From Cellvibrio japonicus Ueda107 (GTDB lineage Bacteria; Pseudomonadota; Gammaproteobacteria; Pseudomonadales; Cellvibrionaceae): 64,000 nt of DNA. The stretch is from NCBI RefSeq assembly GCF_000019225.1, contig NC_010995.1:62001-126000 (forward strand), written 5' to 3'. A program made the translations under genes and the position numbers. A model generated the notes under the pieces. It saw only the letters and a program-made list of their open reading frames with translations, did no database searches and was not told the origin of the DNA. Positions 63,707 through 64,000 of this stretch are shown in pieces (the first letter of the stretch is position 1; every line of letters begins with the position of its first letter).

Positions 63707-64000
63707 CTAGGACTTGGCCGCGTTGGTAAAACGCGACTCCTCGGCCAGCAATGCCGGACGAAACAGCGACCAGCGCTGCTCCCCCTGAGGATAGCTCCCG
63801 GTGACAAACGGCAGGATACTGTCGGCGACAGTACCTGCCTCTTCACTGTATTCATCCATGGGAAAATGTTGCATCCCGAAAACCTGGTCCACCATAAGGC
63901 CGGAGTAGAGGGTTTCGGTTTCCAGAATCAGTACCCGGCGCTGCTTGCGTGAACCACCCAGGCGGTCACCGAAAAAATGGGCCAGGTCAAAAATCGGCAA
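63707..64000 (-). CDS. pilI: CheW-like protein PilI (5' part outside the window)
   Basis: The frame runs off the right edge; the visible 97 codons are the C-terminal part. RVLILETETLYSGLMVDQVFGMQ is the CheW core, and the tail is typical for PilI placed just before pilJ. It links PilJ to ChpA. The TTG at the edge is not taken as the start. Confidence 0.85.
   Translation of the reverse strand: MPIFDLAHFFGDRLGGSRKQRRVLILETETLYSGLMVDQVFGMQHFPMDEYSEEAGTVADSILPFVTGSYPQGEQRWSLFRPALLAEESRFTNAAKS

Overview
The window looks like a chromosomal segment of a plant-cell-wall-degrading gammaproteobacterium of the Cellvibrionaceae, most likely Cellvibrio and probably C. japonicus. This is an inference from the long polyserine linkers joining domains of secreted pectin-degrading enzymes, the TonB receptor repertoire and the Pseudomonas-like housekeeping order. 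No database search was possible.

Left part (1-23.3 kb): after the 3' end of a sensor kinase gene comes a pectin-utilisation block, all on the + strand. It holds a TonB-dependent receptor (1639-4575), five outer-membrane-type lipoproteins with serine linkers (4626-21069) and a secreted pectate lyase (21451-23286). A sister pectate lyase sits apart at 33000-35042. Catalytic domains are one CE8 pectin methylesterase and four PL1-type pectate lyases. Two of the lipoproteins (4626-7418 and 14397-18326) carry no recognisable enzyme. They are built from FN3 domains and a repeated beta-rich module of about 170 residues with a DNNTT signature. That module occurs six times in the window, once fused to a pectate lyase, so I infer a pectin-binding role. 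Together these genes would capture pectin at the cell surface, demethylate and cleave it, and import oligogalacturonides through the receptor. Terminator hairpins separate most genes, so this is a cluster of single transcription units rather than one operon.

Middle part (23.3-46 kb): a possible 29-residue membrane peptide gene; a six-gene Mrp-type Na+/H+ antiporter operon with fused A and B subunits; a P1B-type metal ATPase with a His-rich tract; the glyQ-glyS-gmhB-plsC housekeeping cluster with a large nested palindrome between glyS and gmhB; a CBS-domain protein; a lipid A type acyltransferase; and a three-gene unit (retropepsin-like lipoprotein without its catalytic motif, inactive transglutaminase-7TM protein, RimK-like ATP-grasp ligase).

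Right part (46-64 kb): a small outer-membrane barrel protein, a 39-residue membrane protein behind a perfect Anr/FNR-type box, a glycosyltransferase-methyltransferase-alpha/alpha-barrel operon, rsmE, an FKBP isomerase and a polyserine lipoprotein. On the - strand lies the Pil-Chp chemosensory operon for type IV pilus twitching (pilI partial, pilJ, pilK, chpA, chpB, chpC), which ends the window. No tRNA, rRNA, CRISPR array or insertion sequence was seen.
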